Translations under genes and position numbers: made by a program | In this document: positions 62,270 through 64,000 of the stretch, in pieces | Position numbering within the stretch: position 1 is the stretch's first letter | Layout of the letters: each line of letters starts with the position of its first letter | The notes under the pieces: model-generated | The model's database searches: none | Seen by the model: the letters and a program-made list of their open reading frames with translations, nothing else | What the model was told of the DNA's origin: nothing | Origin: Lachnospiraceae oral taxon 107 str. F0167 | Lineage (GTDB): Bacteria > Bacillota > Clostridia > Lachnospirales > Lachnospiraceae | Direction: 5' to 3' | Assembly: GCA_000209465.1 (NCBI GenBank) | Contig: GL890583.1 | Coordinates: 138,610 to 202,609 of the forward strand | Length of the DNA stretch: 64,000 nucleotides

Positions 62270-64000
62270 ATGAAAAATAAATTAAGATATCTGATTTGTC
62301 TGTTGGCGTTTTTACTGCTTACCGCCTGTGGTGGTGTGGTAGATACCAAGATGAGCTTTGATGACTCATTTGCAGGAAGCAGAGTGATTAAATACAGTGT
62401 AACAAATGCGGACTTTGTATCCTATGTACAGAAGGATTTTGGGACTGTAGAGAGCACATTAAGAGGACTTTGTCCACAGGATATGGAAATCACCTCTGTT
62501 GAGCAAAATGACAGTCATGTGGTTGCTGTATTCACCATAAATTTCACCTCAAAAGAGGATTATGAAAAAAAGGTGGCAAATATACTCTCAGCTTCAGGAA
62601 GTGATATAATACCGACTGTAACATTTGTCAGAGCGGATACGGTATTTGCAAAGGGAGTTGCTTATCAGGAGAACTTCGGCAGTGATGATTTGTTAAAATG
62701 GATGGGTGACGGTATCATAAGTAATGATTTTGTCACATCCTCATATGAGTCATATATCTTTTCATCAAATTATGTCAGCTTAAGCATCAATGGTGATGAT
62801 TATGAAAAAGATGCTTCTATGAGCATTTTAGATGTAAGTAATGCAAAATATCTGCCTATAAACAATGTGGATTTCACCACATATATAAATAAAGACGGCA
62901 GTATTGACAGAACCATTGAACTTAATATTCCAGATTCCACCTTTAATGAGGGGAAAGATGAAATAGAGAAATTTGTTAAAGAAAGAGTAGGTAGCATAGG
63001 CACAGGAACTTGGGTTACAAAAGATTCTTCACATATTTTCACTATTGAAGGCAAGGGCTTAAGCAGTGATGAATGTAAGCAAATGACTGAAAAATTTACA
63101 GGCAAAAGTGAACGTAGTGAATTTTCATTTGCAGGTAATCAGGCGGATGCAGTAAATGAGTCAAAAAGCGGTGAAGAAACTGAAAGCAGCACAGAAACTG
63201 ACGAGGCAACTCAGACTATACAAATTGATAAAGGTCATCTGTTTGCCAAGAATTATTTACTTACAGAAAATATAGACCTTGAAGATTATATCAGCAATAG
63301 TGATAATTCCGTTCGTTTCAATTACTATATGAACTCTGAAAATGATTATGAAGGCAGTGTAATTGATGCATCTTTTAATACAGACAGCTTTTCATCCGAT
63401 GCAAGGGTGGGAAGTTCAAATGTATTATTATTTAACGTATACAGTTCAACCTTTGATATAGATGTAAAAATAAGTATACTGCCTGATGTAAGTAAGTATA
63501 GGCATATAGTAGATATTACTCCTGACGGAAAGATAAAGAGAAACATTAATGTTGTTTTCAAGGATTCTTTTAATGAGGGTGATGTTAAAGATATTGAAGA
63601 AAAGCTTAAAACAGTTTTTAAAGATACTAAAATAAAGATTGATAAAATAGCATTAAAGAATAATGATCTTGAGGTTAAGATATCTTCAATCGGAACTATG
63701 GATGAGGATATGAAGATGTGGGAAGAAGCCACAGGTAATGTGAGGTATAGCGGATATCTGGATATTGATAAAAAAGGATATCTGTCTTTAAAACAGACTA
63801 TATACTTTACGGACGATTTTGATCCTGTAATGTTTACCTCAGGAAATGTGGAAAAATATGAGTACAGGGTAAAGAATGCGGGCAAACCTGTAGATAAGAA
63901 CAGTTATTTTGGAGGTTCTTTCGACAGTGCCGAGGCTAAGTTTAAAGGGAATGATTTTGTTGTTAAGGGAGAAAATCTCATAATGGCAAACCATATGACA
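62270..64000 (+). CDS. Large lipoprotein with repeated domains, cut off by the window end
   Basis: The frame runs open for 577 codons from an ATG after GGGAG to the last base. The N-terminus is a lipoprotein signal (LICLLAFLLLTACGG). The rest has at least two copies of a ~100-residue domain, marked by NKDGSIDRTIELNIPDSTFNEGKDEIEKF and TPDGKIKRNINVVFKDSFNEGDVKDIEE, with a third start at DKKGYLSLKQTIYF. A Glu/Ser/Thr-rich linker (~300) separates blocks. Related proteins are expected to be surface lipoproteins of unknown role. It follows the amidase by 29 bases, suggesting a shared wall function. The C-terminus is unseen. Confidence 0.75.
   Translation, partial: MKNKLRYLICLLAFLLLTACGGVVDTKMSFDDSFAGSRVIKYSVTNADFVSYVQKDFGTVESTLRGLCPQDMEITSVEQNDSHVVAVFTINFTSKEDYEKKVANILSASGSDIIPTVTFVRADTVFAKGVAYQENFGSDDLLKWMGDGIISNDFVTSSYESYIFSSNYVSLSINGDDYEKDASMSILDVSNAKYLPINNVDFTTYINKDGSIDRTIELNIPDSTFNEGKDEIEKFVKERVGSIGTGTWVTKDSSHIFTIEGKGLSSDECKQMTEKFTGKSERSEFSFAGNQADAVNESKSGEETESSTETDEATQTIQIDKGHLFAKNYLLTENIDLEDYISNSDNSVRFNYYMNSENDYEGSVIDASFNTDSFSSDARVGSSNVLLFNVYSSTFDIDVKISILPDVSKYRHIVDITPDGKIKRNINVVFKDSFNEGDVKDIEEKLKTVFKDTKIKIDKIALKNNDLEVKISSIGTMDEDMKMWEEATGNVRYSGYLDIDKKGYLSLKQTIYFTDDFDPVMFTSGNVEKYEYRVKNAGKPVDKNSYFGGSFDSAEAKFKGNDFVVKGENLIMANHMT

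Overview
The window is a low-GC, gene-dense stretch of chromosome from an anaerobic Firmicute. Several things point to Clostridia, most likely a Lachnospiraceae-type organism: strong AGGAGG-type ribosome binding sites, TTG and GTG starts, YesMN-type two-component control of a sugar ABC transporter, the oxygen-sensitive 2-hydroxyacyl-CoA dehydratase-type reductase, and the orders proB-ynzC-fthC-miaB-mutS-mutL-miaA and yggS-sepF-ylmH. I see no phage, insertion sequence, CRISPR array, rRNA or tRNA. The species cannot be named from the sequence alone.

Region 1 (1-9300) is a glycan-foraging locus. It holds the end of an alpha-L-fucosidase, a GH20 beta-N-acetylhexosaminidase, a response regulator/histidine kinase pair, a solute-binding lipoprotein and two ABC permeases with no ATPase. 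An 18-bp perfect inverted repeat separates the regulator pair from the transporter. The set suits sensing, import and trimming of fucosylated, GlcNAc-containing host glycans. Region 2 (9400-30000) is an accessory patchwork: an uncharacterised membrane protein with two relatives near 23 kb, an LD-carboxypeptidase-like S66 peptidase, a cell-wall-binding secreted protein, a probable double-cubane-cluster reductase with its activase, an orphan Nmad3-like gene, an AraC regulator, an aldehyde dehydrogenase, three polytopic membrane genes including two intramembrane-protease types, an rtcB-prfH RNA/ribosome repair pair behind a 25-codon ORF, a nitroreductase, a DUF1287 protein, a P-type ATPase and a Fic protein whose active-site His is Glu. 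Two short gene remnants lie here.

Region 3 (29800-46100) is conserved housekeeping: rpsU, phoH, ybeY, a lipid II flippase-type gene broken by a frameshift at an A7 run, two FAD oxidoreductases, proB, ynzC, fthC, miaB, mutS, mutL, miaA and a PLP-dependent methionine gamma-lyase-like enzyme. Region 4 (46200-64000) is largely cell envelope and division: radC, mreC, mreD, a class B PBP, rodA, mgsA, a DD-carboxypeptidase, a small P-loop protein, a membrane-fusion-like protein, yggS, sepF, ylmH, aroB, lspA, an RluD-type pseudouridine synthase, a cytidylate kinase-like protein, an amidase lipoprotein and a truncated lipoprotein. mreB and minCDE are not in this block.

The most notable items are the rtcB-prfH unit with its leader ORF, the Fic protein with a substituted catalytic motif, the stand-alone Nmad3-like gene, the three-member membrane family, the homopolymer frameshift in the flippase gene, and a 16-bp perfect quasi-palindrome inside the amidase linker that looks like a local template-switch scar. 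All functions are inferred from recognised motifs and context; no database search was run.
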